A stretch of DNA of 64,000 bases, from positions 2,530,501 to 2,594,500 of the forward strand of contig NZ_CP095554.1 of the NCBI RefSeq assembly GCF_023078375.1, read 5' to 3'. Shown piece by piece: positions 37,563 through 45,407 of the stretch (position 1 is its first letter; the number at the start of each line of letters is the position of its first letter). The stretch is from Roseomonas gilardii subsp. gilardii (lineage in GTDB: Bacteria; Pseudomonadota; Alphaproteobacteria; Acetobacterales; Acetobacteraceae). A program made the position numbers and the translations under genes. The notes beneath the pieces are model-generated. The model searched no databases and had not been told where the DNA came from. It saw nothing but the letters and a program-made list of their open reading frames with translations.

Positions 37563-38261
37563 ATGCACAGCGACCCCGTCTGGTCCGACATCGCCCTCCG
37601 CCTGGTGCTGGCGGCGCTGGCCGGGGCCGCCTTCGGCATCGACCGCGGGGTCAAGGGGCGCGCCGCCGGGCTGCGCACGACCATGCTGGTCTGCCTGGCC
37701 GCGGCCCTGGCGATGCTGCTGGCCGATATCCTGACGACCAGCGCCCGCCGTCCCGACCACAGCGTCATCACCATGGATGTGATGCGCATGCCCCTCGGGA
37801 TCCTGACCGGGGTGGGCTTCATCGGCGGCGGCGCCATCCTGCGCCAGGGTGGGACCGTGACCGGCGTCACCACTGCGGCGACGCTGTGGTTCGTGACGGT
37901 GGCCGGGCTCTGCTTCGGGGCCGGGACGATCGGGTTGGGCGTCGCCGGCGTGCTGCTGGGCCTGGCGGTGGTCTGGGCGCTGAAATGGGCCGAGGGGCGG
38001 CTGCACCAGATCCATACCGGGACGCTGCTCCTGGCGGGCGACAGCGCCGCGATGCGGGATCTGGGGATGGAGGCCCGCCTCGCGGCCCTGGGCTACGAGA
38101 CGGTGCGGCAGGCGGTCGCCTATCGCGATGGCGGCAGGGCCTGCACGCGGCGCTACCAGTTGCGCTGGCGCGGGCGGTACAGCAGCCGGCGGCATGTCCC
38201 GCCCTTCCTGGAGGAGCTCGCCACCCTGCCCGGCATGCGCGAGGTCCGCTGGTCGCCATGA
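37563..38261 (+). CDS. MgtC/SapB-family membrane protein
   Basis: 232 residues. Several transmembrane helices precede the signature GILTGVGFIGGGAILRQGGTV near residue 80. A soluble C-terminal domain of about 90 residues (from LKWAEGRLHQ) follows. MgtC relatives modulate magnesium homeostasis and the F-type ATPase; the role here is inferred from family only. Good AGAGG site before ATG 37563. Confidence 0.88.
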   Translation: MHSDPVWSDIALRLVLAALAGAAFGIDRGVKGRAAGLRTTMLVCLAAALAMLLADILTTSARRPDHSVITMDVMRMPLGILTGVGFIGGGAILRQGGTVTGVTTAATLWFVTVAGLCFGAGTIGLGVAGVLLGLAVVWALKWAEGRLHQIHTGTLLLAGDSAAMRDLGMEARLAALGYETVRQAVAYRDGGRACTRRYQLRWRGRYSSRRHVPPFLEELATLPGMREVRWSP

Positions 38262-38295
38262 GCCATCACGGCGGCAGCCAAGAAAGGAGAAGGAC

Positions 38296-38676
38296 ATGAT
38301 CGACCGGCTGGATCATCTGGTGCTGACGGTGCGCGACATCGCGCGGACGCGGGATTTCTATGTGCGTGGCCTGGGGATGCGGGAGGAGGTCTTCGGCAAC
38401 GGCCGGGTGGCGCTCTGCTTCGGGCGGCAGAAATTCAACCTGCACGAGGCGGCGGGGGCGCCGGTCCTGCCGCGTGCCGCGACTCCCACGCCAGGAAGCG
38501 CGGATGTCTGCCTGATCGCCGACCGGCCGCTGGAGGCGGTGATGGCCCTGCTGGAGGAACGCGGTCTGGCGATCGAGCTCGGCCCGGTGGACCGCACCGG
38601 CGCCACCGGGCCGATCCGCTCCGTCTATCTGCGCGATCCGGACGGCAATCTGGTGGAGATCTCGGAATACCGCTGA
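38296..38676 (+). CDS. VOC (glyoxalase/dioxygenase superfamily) protein
   Basis: 126 residues with one vicinal-oxygen-chelate unit pair: RLDHLVLTVRDIARTRDFYV with a metal-binding His6, FNLHEAAG with a second His, and the terminal VYLRDPDGNLVEISEY with the Glu ligand. Substrate unknown; similar small VOC proteins include lactoylglutathione-lyase-like and fosfomycin-resistance relatives. AAGGAGAAGG ribosome site directly upstream. Confidence 0.88.
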   Translation: MIDRLDHLVLTVRDIARTRDFYVRGLGMREEVFGNGRVALCFGRQKFNLHEAAGAPVLPRAATPTPGSADVCLIADRPLEAVMALLEERGLAIELGPVDRTGATGPIRSVYLRDPDGNLVEISEYR

Positions 38677-38737
38677 CAGGTCCGACGCGCGGCCACCACC
38701 CCTGCCGGGCCGATGGACAGCGGCGCCGCCCGGCGGC

Positions 38738-39943
38738 ATGGTCCGCGCCTTCATGACCCACTCCGACATTCCCCAGATCCGCCTGCTGCCCGGCCGCGAG
38801 CGCCGGGCCAAGGCGGGCCATCCCTGGATCTTCTCCAACGAGGTCGCCACCGGCACGGCCACCAAGGCGCTCCCGCCCGGCGGGCTGGTGCGGGTGGAAG
38901 GCGACGATGGCAGCCGCCTTGGCCTGTACCAGTACAACCCGCATTCCCTGATCGCCGGCCGGCGGCTCAGCCGCGCTCCGGAGGCGTCGGCCGGCCCCGG
39001 CTTCTGGCACGAAAGGCTGGCCTCGGCCCTGGCGCTGCGCGAAAGGCTGCGCGACGGGCCCTATTACCGCCTCGCCCATGCCGAGGCCGACGGCCTGCCG
39101 GGGCTGGTGCTGGACCGCTATGGCGACGTGCTGGCGCTCCAGGCCAACACCGCCGGCATGGAACTGGCCACGCCGGACATCCTTTCGGCACTGCGCGACC
39201 TGCTGCCGCTCCGCGCCGTAGTGGCGCGCAACGATGCCTCGGTACGCGGGCTGGAAGGGCTGCCGCAGGAGGTCCGCCTCCTGGCCGGCGAGGATGCGCG
39301 CGCCACGGTGGAGGAAGGCGGCGTGGCCTTCTCGGTGGACCCTCTGGGCGGGCAGAAGACCGGCTGGTTCTACGACCAGCGGGACAACCGCGCCCGGGTG
39401 GCGGCCCTGTCGCGTGGGCAGACGGTGCTGGATGCCTTCTGCCACACGGGCGGCTTCGGGTTGCAGGCGGCGAAGGCCGGGGCCAGCGAGGTGACGCTGC
39501 TCGACCGATCCGAGCATGCCCTGGCCACGGCGCGGGACACGGCGGAGCGCAATGGCCTCGCCGACCGCGTCGCCTATCGCCGCGGGGAGGCGATGGAAAG
39601 CCTGGAGGCCATGGCGGCCGAGGGGCGGGAGTTCGGCGTCGTCGTGTCCGACCCGCCGGCCTTCGCCAAGACGCGCAAGGACCATGGGCCGGCGCTGCGG
39701 GCCTATGCGCGGCTGGCGCGGCTTTCCGCCCGGCTGGTGGCGCCGGGCGGCATCCTCTTCATCGCCTCCTGCTCCCACCATGTTGGCACGGGCGAGTTCA
39801 CCGACGCGGTGGTGGAGGGGCTGGGCCGGGCCCGGCGGGATGGGCGGATTCTCGGCATCTTCGGGGCCGGGCCGGACCACCCGGTGCATCCCGCCCTGCC
39901 GGAAAGCGCCTATCTGAAGGGTGTCCTGCTGCACCTGTCGTGA
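38738..39943 (+). CDS. rlmI: RlmI-type 23S rRNA (cytosine-C5) methyltransferase
   Basis: 401 residues. N-terminal PUA domain (RERRAKAGHPWIFSNEV), an EEHUD-like middle, and a Rossmann methyltransferase with VLDAFCHTGGFGLQAAKAG as SAM motif I, VSDPPAFAKTRKD as motif IV and the Cys of FIASCSHH. Methylates 23S rRNA by analogy with E. coli RlmI. An alternative start is Met6. The stop overlaps the following GTG (GTGA). Confidence 0.9.
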   Translation: MVRAFMTHSDIPQIRLLPGRERRAKAGHPWIFSNEVATGTATKALPPGGLVRVEGDDGSRLGLYQYNPHSLIAGRRLSRAPEASAGPGFWHERLASALALRERLRDGPYYRLAHAEADGLPGLVLDRYGDVLALQANTAGMELATPDILSALRDLLPLRAVVARNDASVRGLEGLPQEVRLLAGEDARATVEEGGVAFSVDPLGGQKTGWFYDQRDNRARVAALSRGQTVLDAFCHTGGFGLQAAKAGASEVTLLDRSEHALATARDTAERNGLADRVAYRRGEAMESLEAMAAEGREFGVVVSDPPAFAKTRKDHGPALRAYARLARLSARLVAPGGILFIASCSHHVGTGEFTDAVVEGLGRARRDGRILGIFGAGPDHPVHPALPESAYLKGVLLHLS

Positions 39944-40350
39944 CGGGCGGGGCGGTGCCGGCGCACCTGCGGGGCGCCTATCGCCGTGCCCTCTACGAGG
40001 CCGCCGGGGTGCCGGTCCGCATCGGCCGCCGCAGCCGCCGGGTGGACGCGCTGCTCGCCCGGCTGTGCGGCTCCGCGGGCGCCTGTTCCGGTGGGCTGAT
40101 CACGGCCTGGAACCCGCTGGGCCGGCGCCTGTCCGGGAGGGAGAACCGGCGGCGGCAGAAACGCCTGGAGCACGCCGCCCGGTCTCTGCCCAGCCTCCCC
40201 GCGCACAGCGGCGAAGGGCGCTGGCGCGAGGAGCAGCGCCTGGTCCTGGCGCCGCCGCGCCGGCTGGCCGTGCTGGGGCGCCGCTTCCGGCAGAACGCGG
40301 TGGTCCTCCTGGCGCGGGGGCGGCCGGCCCGCCTGCTCTGGCTGAGATAG
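39940..40350 (+). CDS. DUF3293 protein
   Basis: 136 residues. The family core LITAWNPLGRRLSGRENRRR, with spaced basic residues, is followed by GEGRWREEQRLVL and FRQNAVVLLARGRPARLLW. DUF3293 proteins have no known function. The GTG start is fixed by overlap with the rlmI stop, implying coupled translation. Converges with the GNAT gene, 9 bases apart. Confidence 0.75.
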   Translation: MTGGAVPAHLRGAYRRALYEAAGVPVRIGRRSRRVDALLARLCGSAGACSGGLITAWNPLGRRLSGRENRRRQKRLEHAARSLPSLPAHSGEGRWREEQRLVLAPPRRLAVLGRRFRQNAVVLLARGRPARLLWLR

Positions 40351-40359
40351 GCGGCGAGG

Positions 40360-40836
40360 CTAAGCCCGCTCCGGAAGCGGTTGCCGGAAGACATCCAGCC
40401 CATCCGGCCCCACGGCGGTTTCCGCCAGATGCCAGCCGCGCCCGTCATAGAAGCCGCGCAGCGCCGGCCGGGCACAGAGATGGACCGCCGTGAAGCCGAG
40501 GCGCGCCGCGAGTCCCGCCCCCGCCGCCAGCAGCCGTGTGGCGTGGCCCCGCCCGCGCTGCTCCGGCTCCACCCAGAGCGCGGCCAGCCAGGGCGTCAGC
40601 GCCGGGCGTTCGGCGAGGTCGTTTCCGATGAGCAGGACATGGCCGAGATAGTGCCCGCCCAGATGCGCCACCAGGGCCTGGGGCAGGGTATCGCCATGCA
40701 GGCCCTGCCGCAGCCGGGCGGCGACGGGGCCGGGGTCCGGCTCTTCCTCCTGCCACCAGGCGCGCCAGATCCGCTCCGCCACGGTGCCGAGGAAGCCCGG
40801 CACCGTCCGGAGCGGGCTGACGCCCCCTTCCGTCAC
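40360..40836 (-). CDS. GNAT-family N-acetyltransferase
   Basis: 158 residues. The acetyl-CoA loop LWVEPEQRGRGHATRLLAAG near residue 90 is a textbook GNAT motif A, followed by HLCARPALRGFYDGRGWH. The substrate is unknown. The start overlaps the patatin stop (ATGA): third gene of bdhA-patatin-GNAT. Confidence 0.88.
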   Translation of the reverse strand: MTEGGVSPLRTVPGFLGTVAERIWRAWWQEEEPDPGPVAARLRQGLHGDTLPQALVAHLGGHYLGHVLLIGNDLAERPALTPWLAALWVEPEQRGRGHATRLLAAGAGLAARLGFTAVHLCARPALRGFYDGRGWHLAETAVGPDGLDVFRQPLPERA

Positions 40837-41933
40837 AGGAAGCGTGCCCGCAGGTCCACCCCGTTCTCCTGGCCGAGCGCGCCCGTCCCGTCGCGCAGCC
40901 AGCGTTCCGCCGCATCCCGCCCATGGCGCTTGAGCGCCGCCAGGAACTCGCCCTCCCCATTGTACTTGCTGGAGACACCGAAGTTCCGCAGCAGCTCCTC
41001 GTCCTCAATCATGTGGATGTAGAGCGCGCCGTAGCGCGGGTCGTTCAGCGTGCCGCTGGCGAGCAGCCGCTGCACGAAGGCGACGGCGCGCATCTCGTAC
41101 ATCAGCGAGGCGTTGAAGCCGATCTCCTGCATCCGGGTCATGATGTCGGAGGCGGTGTAGGGGATGTCCGGCCGGGTCAGCGGGTTGATCTGCACCAGCA
41201 CGATATCGGGCGGCGACCCCCGGCCATAGAGCGGCCAGAGCGGTGGATTGCCCAGAAAGCCCCCATCCCAGAACGCCTCGCCGTCGATCTCCACCGCCTT
41301 GAAGATTTGCGGCAGGCAGGCGGAGGCGAGCAGGGCCTCCACGCCGATCTCCGGCCGCTCGAAGACCCGCGCCTTGCCGGTGCGGACATTGGTGGCGGAC
41401 ACGAAGAGCTTCGGCCCGCCCGGGTCGCGGCGCAGGACGATCGGGTCCAGCACCTCGGCCAGGGCCTCGCGCAGCGGGTTCAGGTCGAGCGGCGTGGGAT
41501 TGATCTGATAGGGCGAGAAGACGCGGGTCAGCGTATCGAAGGTCTGCCAGGCGAGGCTGTAGCTGAGGTCGTAGCCCCAGAAGGCCTTCTCCAGCGGCGT
41601 GTTGCGCAGCGGGCTGAAGGAGAGCCGCTGTGCCAGCCCCCACCAGAAGCGGTCCAGCAGGGCCTTCGCCCGCCCGGGGCCGCCTTCCGCCAGCCCCTGG
41701 GTGACGAGAGCGCCGTTGATCGCCCCGGCGCTGGTGCCGGAAATGGCGGCGATCTCCAGCCATTCCTCCTCCAGCAGTCGGTCCAGCACCCCCCAGGTGA
41801 AGGCACCATGCGTGCCGCCGCCCTGGAGGGCGAGGTTCACCGCCCGCCTCGCCCGGCCTTCCTCCCGGCTTTCCAGCCCAGGGCCGGCGAGGGCCAGGCC
41901 TGGCGAGGAGGCGGGGGGAACACTGCCTTCCAT
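40833..41933 (-). CDS. Patatin-like phospholipase
   Basis: 366 residues. The oxyanion hole QGGGTHGAFTWGVL is at 37-50, the nucleophile Ser68 in GTSAGA, and the catalytic Asp223 in WDGGFLGNP. No signal peptide or beta-barrel, so a cytoplasmic acyl hydrolase. ATGA overlap with bdhA upstream and with the GNAT gene downstream. Pairing with bdhA suggests a link to PHB or lipid turnover (inference). Confidence 0.92.
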   Translation of the reverse strand: MEGSVPPASSPGLALAGPGLESREEGRARRAVNLALQGGGTHGAFTWGVLDRLLEEEWLEIAAISGTSAGAINGALVTQGLAEGGPGRAKALLDRFWWGLAQRLSFSPLRNTPLEKAFWGYDLSYSLAWQTFDTLTRVFSPYQINPTPLDLNPLREALAEVLDPIVLRRDPGGPKLFVSATNVRTGKARVFERPEIGVEALLASACLPQIFKAVEIDGEAFWDGGFLGNPPLWPLYGRGSPPDIVLVQINPLTRPDIPYTASDIMTRMQEIGFNASLMYEMRAVAFVQRLLASGTLNDPRYGALYIHMIEDEELLRNFGVSSKYNGEGEFLAALKRHGRDAAERWLRDGTGALGQENGVDLRARFL

Positions 41934-42727
41934 CAGGCGGCGGTCCAGCCGCCATCCAGGCTGAGGATCTCGCCGGTCAGGGAATCGGTGTGCGGGCCGC
42001 AGATATAGAGGGCCATCTGCGCCACCTCCTCGACCTCCACCCAGCGGCGGGAGGCCATGGGGCGCAGCAGGTGCTCGGTCAGTGCCACCTCGGCGGAAAC
42101 GCCCTCGCGCTTCGCGATCGGCTCGACCTGGGCCTCCGCCAGCGGGGTGCGGACGAAGCCGGGGCAGATGGCGTTGCAGGTGACGCCGGTGCCGCGCGCC
42201 GTTTCCAGCGCCACCACCTTGGTCATGCCGACGATGCCGTGCTTGGCGGCGACATAGGCGACCTTGTTCGGCGAGGCGACGAGCCCGTGGGCAGAGGCGA
42301 TGTTGATGATGCGGCCCCAGCCCGCCTTCTTCATGCCGGGCAGCAGGGCGGCGGTGGCGTGGAAGGCGGAGGAGAGGTTGATCGCGATGATCTGGTCCCA
42401 CTTCTCCTCGGGGAACTCGTCCACCGGGCTGGTGAACTGGATGCCGGCATTGTTCACCAGGATATCGACATGGCCGAGGACCTCCTCCGCCTGGGCGCAC
42501 ATCTTGCGGACCTCCCGCGCATCCGACAGGTCGGCGGCGGAATAGGCGACCTCGCCGCCGGTGACCTCGGCCAGCTCGGCGCGGACCCTGTCCACCTGCC
42601 CCGGCGCGCCCAGCCCGTGCAGCAGGATCTTCGCCCCTGCCCGGGCGAAGGCGAGGGCGATGCCGCGCCCGATCCCGCTGGTGGAGCCGGTGACCAGGGC
42701 CGTACGACCCTCCAGGCTGCGTTCCAT
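41933..42727 (-). CDS. bdhA: 3-hydroxybutyrate dehydrogenase
   Basis: Short-chain dehydrogenase interconverting (R)-3-hydroxybutyrate and acetoacetate. 264 residues. TGSTSGIGRGIA binds NAD, NNAG is near residue 92, Ser is in NIASAHG, and Tyr/Lys in YVAAKHG. The FVRTPLAEAQVEPIAK and LSLDGGW segments are typical of BdhA rather than of general SDRs. A GAGGAGAGA site precedes ATG 42727. First gene of bdhA-patatin-GNAT. Confidence 0.93.
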   Translation of the reverse strand: MERSLEGRTALVTGSTSGIGRGIALAFARAGAKILLHGLGAPGQVDRVRAELAEVTGGEVAYSAADLSDAREVRKMCAQAEEVLGHVDILVNNAGIQFTSPVDEFPEEKWDQIIAINLSSAFHATAALLPGMKKAGWGRIINIASAHGLVASPNKVAYVAAKHGIVGMTKVVALETARGTGVTCNAICPGFVRTPLAEAQVEPIAKREGVSAEVALTEHLLRPMASRRWVEVEEVAQMALYICGPHTDSLTGEILSLDGGWTAA

Positions 42728-42797
42728 GGAGTCTCTCCTCTTCATTCCGTTCCGCTGTGGCACTGGCAGCCTGCGCGGTGCGGCCGCAGCCGCATCG

Positions 42798-44219
42798 TCA
42801 AGGCAGACGCCCGAGCAGTGACACGAGTTTCCGCAGCATGGGCCGGTCCAGCTCCGGCGCAAGCCTGTCCAGCGCCGCCAGGCGCAGGGCCGGCCCCAGG
42901 GAAGGGAGGGGAAGGGGCAGGGCGGCGAGGTCGCGCAACGGACGGCCCAGCAGCAGGGCCAGGGCCCCGGCAAGCTCCCGTGGCGCGGCGATGCCCGGCG
43001 CCAGGACGGCGGCGCCGAGCAGCCTGTCCCGCCGGTCCAGCACCAGCCGCACCAGCCCCGCCGACCGGCCCTCGGCGACCAGCCGGCCATTCTCGGTGAA
43101 GCCGCGCCGCTGCACCCGGACGCCATGCCCCGCCGCCTCCGCCTCGGCGGCGGTCAGGCCGACCTGCAGCAACTCGGGATCGGTGCGGACCAGGCGGGTG
43201 GCCGGCGGCGCGGAGGGCCGGCACGGGATGCGCAGGAACAGGGAGCGCAGCAGCACCGCCGCGTGCTCCTCCGCCCTGTCGGAACATGGGCCGGAATCCG
43301 CGACATCGGCGATGCTGCCCGCCGCCCAGACGCGGCGGTTGCCCTGAGTGCGAAGGCCGGGGCCAGTGGCGATGCCGTCCGCGGTCGCGGCGATGCCGGC
43401 GGCGGCGAGGTCCAGCGGCGCCAGGCGGGGCCGGGGCGGGGTGGCCAGCAGGAGATGGGTGCCGGTGATCCGCCGGCCATCCTCCAGCAGCAGCTCCAGC
43501 CCCGCGGGATGGCGCTCCACCCGCACCGCCGGATGGCCTTCGCAAAGGGTGACACCCTCCGCCCGGAGCGATTCGCGCAGCAGGTCCACCATCTCCGGCT
43601 CCAGCCCGGGCAGGATCGGGCCCTCCGCGACGACGGTGGCCAGGCAGCCCAGGCGCTGATGGGCCTGGGCCAGTTCCAGCGCCTCCGCGCCATGGCCCAG
43701 GATCAGCAGGTGCCCGGGCGGTGCGTCCAGGTCGAGGCCGCTCTGCCCGTCGAGATAGGGGATGTCGGCCAGACCCTCGATGGCCGGCAGGAGCGGCGCG
43801 GTGCCCGCCGCCACCACGGCCTGGCGGAAGCGCCAGTTGCGGCCCGCGGCCTCCAGGCAGTCGGGGGCCAGGAAATGCGCCGAGGAGCCGGTGACGAGCT
43901 CGACCCCCATGCCGCGCAGCCGGGCTTCCGAGGATTCGGGCTCCAGCGCCTCCGTCGCGCGGCGGAGATGGGCGCGGACCCCCTCCCAGTCGATGGCCAG
44001 GTCCGCGGCGCGGAGCCCGATTCGCCCCCCTTGCCGCAGGGCCTGCGCGGTGCGCGCGGCGGCGAGCAGCGCATCCAGGGGCAGTCGCTGCCGCAGCCGC
44101 CGCCCGCCGGGCGCGTCGCGCTCGAAGAGGGTGACACGCCGGCCCAGCAGGGTTGCGAGGGTGGCGGTGGAAAGGCCGGCGGAGCCGGCGCCGATCACGG
44201 CGATGTCGGTCTCAGGCAT
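42798..44219 (-). CDS. FAD-dependent disulfide-reductase-like protein lacking redox cysteines
   Basis: 473 residues with the full domain order of Lpd/mercuric-reductase flavoproteins: FAD motif IAVIGAGSAGLSTATLA at 6-22, NAD motif LLILGHGAEALELAQA near 175, FAD motif NRRVWAAGSIAD near 310 and a C-terminal dimerisation domain. Where relatives have GGxCxxxGCxPSK, this has PGGRRLRQRLPLDALL, so both redox cysteines are gone. The C-terminal His/Glu pair (PTLSE region) is also replaced (PLPSLGPAL). The frame is otherwise open and conserved. Likely a flavoprotein with altered or lost catalysis. Not close enough to bdhA (70 bases) to be sure of an operon. Confidence 0.85.
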   Translation of the reverse strand: MPETDIAVIGAGSAGLSTATLATLLGRRVTLFERDAPGGRRLRQRLPLDALLAAARTAQALRQGGRIGLRAADLAIDWEGVRAHLRRATEALEPESSEARLRGMGVELVTGSSAHFLAPDCLEAAGRNWRFRQAVVAAGTAPLLPAIEGLADIPYLDGQSGLDLDAPPGHLLILGHGAEALELAQAHQRLGCLATVVAEGPILPGLEPEMVDLLRESLRAEGVTLCEGHPAVRVERHPAGLELLLEDGRRITGTHLLLATPPRPRLAPLDLAAAGIAATADGIATGPGLRTQGNRRVWAAGSIADVADSGPCSDRAEEHAAVLLRSLFLRIPCRPSAPPATRLVRTDPELLQVGLTAAEAEAAGHGVRVQRRGFTENGRLVAEGRSAGLVRLVLDRRDRLLGAAVLAPGIAAPRELAGALALLLGRPLRDLAALPLPLPSLGPALRLAALDRLAPELDRPMLRKLVSLLGRLP

Positions 44220-44544
44220 GCGCCGCCCCTTATGGCCGCAGCCGCGCCCCGCGTCAGGAGGGGATCGCACCGGTGGGACGGGATTGCCGGTGATGGGATG
44301 CGGGAAAATGGGGCCGGCCGCGCGCCGATCCCGCGCGTTGAGTGGTTGACGGGTCCGATACCCTCTCCCTATACAGCGCCAACCGCGCCGGACCCGTCGC
44401 CTTGTGCACCGGGGCCGGCGTTGCCTGTCGTGCCTGTCTCCCTGCCCTCGGGGAGGGGACGGAGACGGGCACGGCCGGGAGGACCCGCAACGGGGGTCGG
44501 TCCCGGCAGATCCAGCCACTTTCTTCGGAACGGAGCCACGTGCC
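44220..44544 (+). promoter_or_regulatory. rpmH upstream region with sigma-70-type promoter
   Basis: 325 bases between the divergent flavoprotein and rpmH. TTGACG (44346-44351), an 18-base spacer and TATACA (44370-44375) make a good promoter for rpmH-rnpA-yidDC. It leaves a leader of about 160 bases before the rpmH GTG. The leader is GC-rich, with hairpin potential (for example around 44436-44500), but I recognise no known RNA element. No protein-coding gene seen. Confidence 0.6.
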
Positions 44545-44679
44545 GTGAAGCGTACCTATCAGCCCTCCAAGCTCGTCCGGAAGCGCCGGCACGGCTTCCG
44601 CGCCCGCATGGAGACGGTGGGCGGCCGCAGGGTCGTCGCCAACCGCCGCTCCAAGGGCCGCAAGCGCCTGTCCGCCTGA
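44545..44679 (+). CDS. rpmH: 50S ribosomal protein L34
   Basis: 44 residues, the full bL34 sequence: [20 protein letters not shown] at the start, ending [15 protein letters not shown] start at 44545. Leads the conserved rpmH-rnpA-yidD-yidC-engB group. Confidence 0.97.
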   Translation: MKRTYQPSKLVRKRRHGFRARMETVGGRRVVANRRSKGRKRLSA

Positions 44680-44706
44680 GCGGACGGCGCGCGGTTCCCG
44701 CACCCC

Positions 44707-45129
44707 ATGGCCCTGCCGCGCCTGAAGCGGCGGCGCGAGTTCCTTCGCGTCGCGGGCAAGGGTAAGCGAGCGGCACGGCCCAGTGTGCTGCTGCAGGCTC
44801 TTCCGGAAACGGAAGGGCCTCTTCGCGTCGGATTCACGGCGACGAAGAAGCTCGGCAATGCCGTGGTGCGTAACCGCGCCAAGCGCCGGCTGCGCGCCGC
44901 CGCCCATGAACTGCTGCACGCAGCTCCGCCGCCGGGCTGCGATCTGCGTGGCTGGGACCTCGTGCTCGTGGCCCGCGACGGGGTGATGACGCGCGACTGG
45001 CCCACGCTGCTCGGCGACCTGCGCGGTGCTCTTCGCCAGACAGGCGTCCTTGTGCGGCCCGCAGCCGATCCGGCACCAGCCTGTGCCGCGGAAGCCGGCC
45101 CCGTGGCCGCACCGGGGCAGGGGGCATGA
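44707..45129 (+). CDS. rnpA: Ribonuclease P protein component
   Basis: 140 residues. Binds the catalytic P RNA and the tRNA 5' leader. LKRRREFLRVAGKGKRA at the N-terminus and the RNR signature NAVVRNRAKRRLRAA near residue 52 are diagnostic. The C-terminal 25 residues are an Ala/Pro tail. The stop overlaps the yidD start (ATGA). Confidence 0.95.
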   Translation: MALPRLKRRREFLRVAGKGKRAARPSVLLQALPETEGPLRVGFTATKKLGNAVVRNRAKRRLRAAAHELLHAAPPPGCDLRGWDLVLVARDGVMTRDWPTLLGDLRGALRQTGVLVRPAADPAPACAAEAGPVAAPGQGA

Positions 45130-45403
45130 CCCCCGCTGCCGGTGCGCTGACCGTCGCGGTGCATGCCTACCGCTATGGGCTGCGCCCCATCATCGGCAGC
45201 CACTGCCGCTTCCACCCGCATTGCAGCGACTACGCGCTCGAAGCCCTGGCCAGCCATGGCGCCGCGCGCGGCACCTGGCTGACGGCCCGGCGATCCTGCG
45301 CTGCCACCCCTGGAACCCGGGCGGATGGGACCCTGTCCCGCCCGCGCCATGCCCCTCCGGGACATTTCCCTCCGGGGCACCCTCCGCCCGCGAGAACGGT
45401 TGA
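45126..45403 (+). pseudogene. yidD: YidD membrane-insertion efficiency factor, frameshifted
   Basis: The start matches YidD: VAVHAYRYGLRPIIGSHCRF, HPHCSDYALEAL and the Gly-rich turn. After TARR the frame departs; the next frame gives ILRCHPWNPGGWDPVP, the invariant YidD ending, and stops at 45403. One G missing near 45291-45294 (CGGCGATC for CGGCGGATC) explains it. The corrected protein has 92 residues. As written, the shifted frame has no stop and reads straight into yidC. Confidence 0.87.
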
Positions 45404-45407
45404 ATCG

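Noticed and set aside
42798-44219. Frameshift pair hiding the missing cysteines in the flavoprotein
   Set aside because: The adjacent frame shows a CGSDC, not a CxxxxC, and two compensating indels within 30 bases would be needed.
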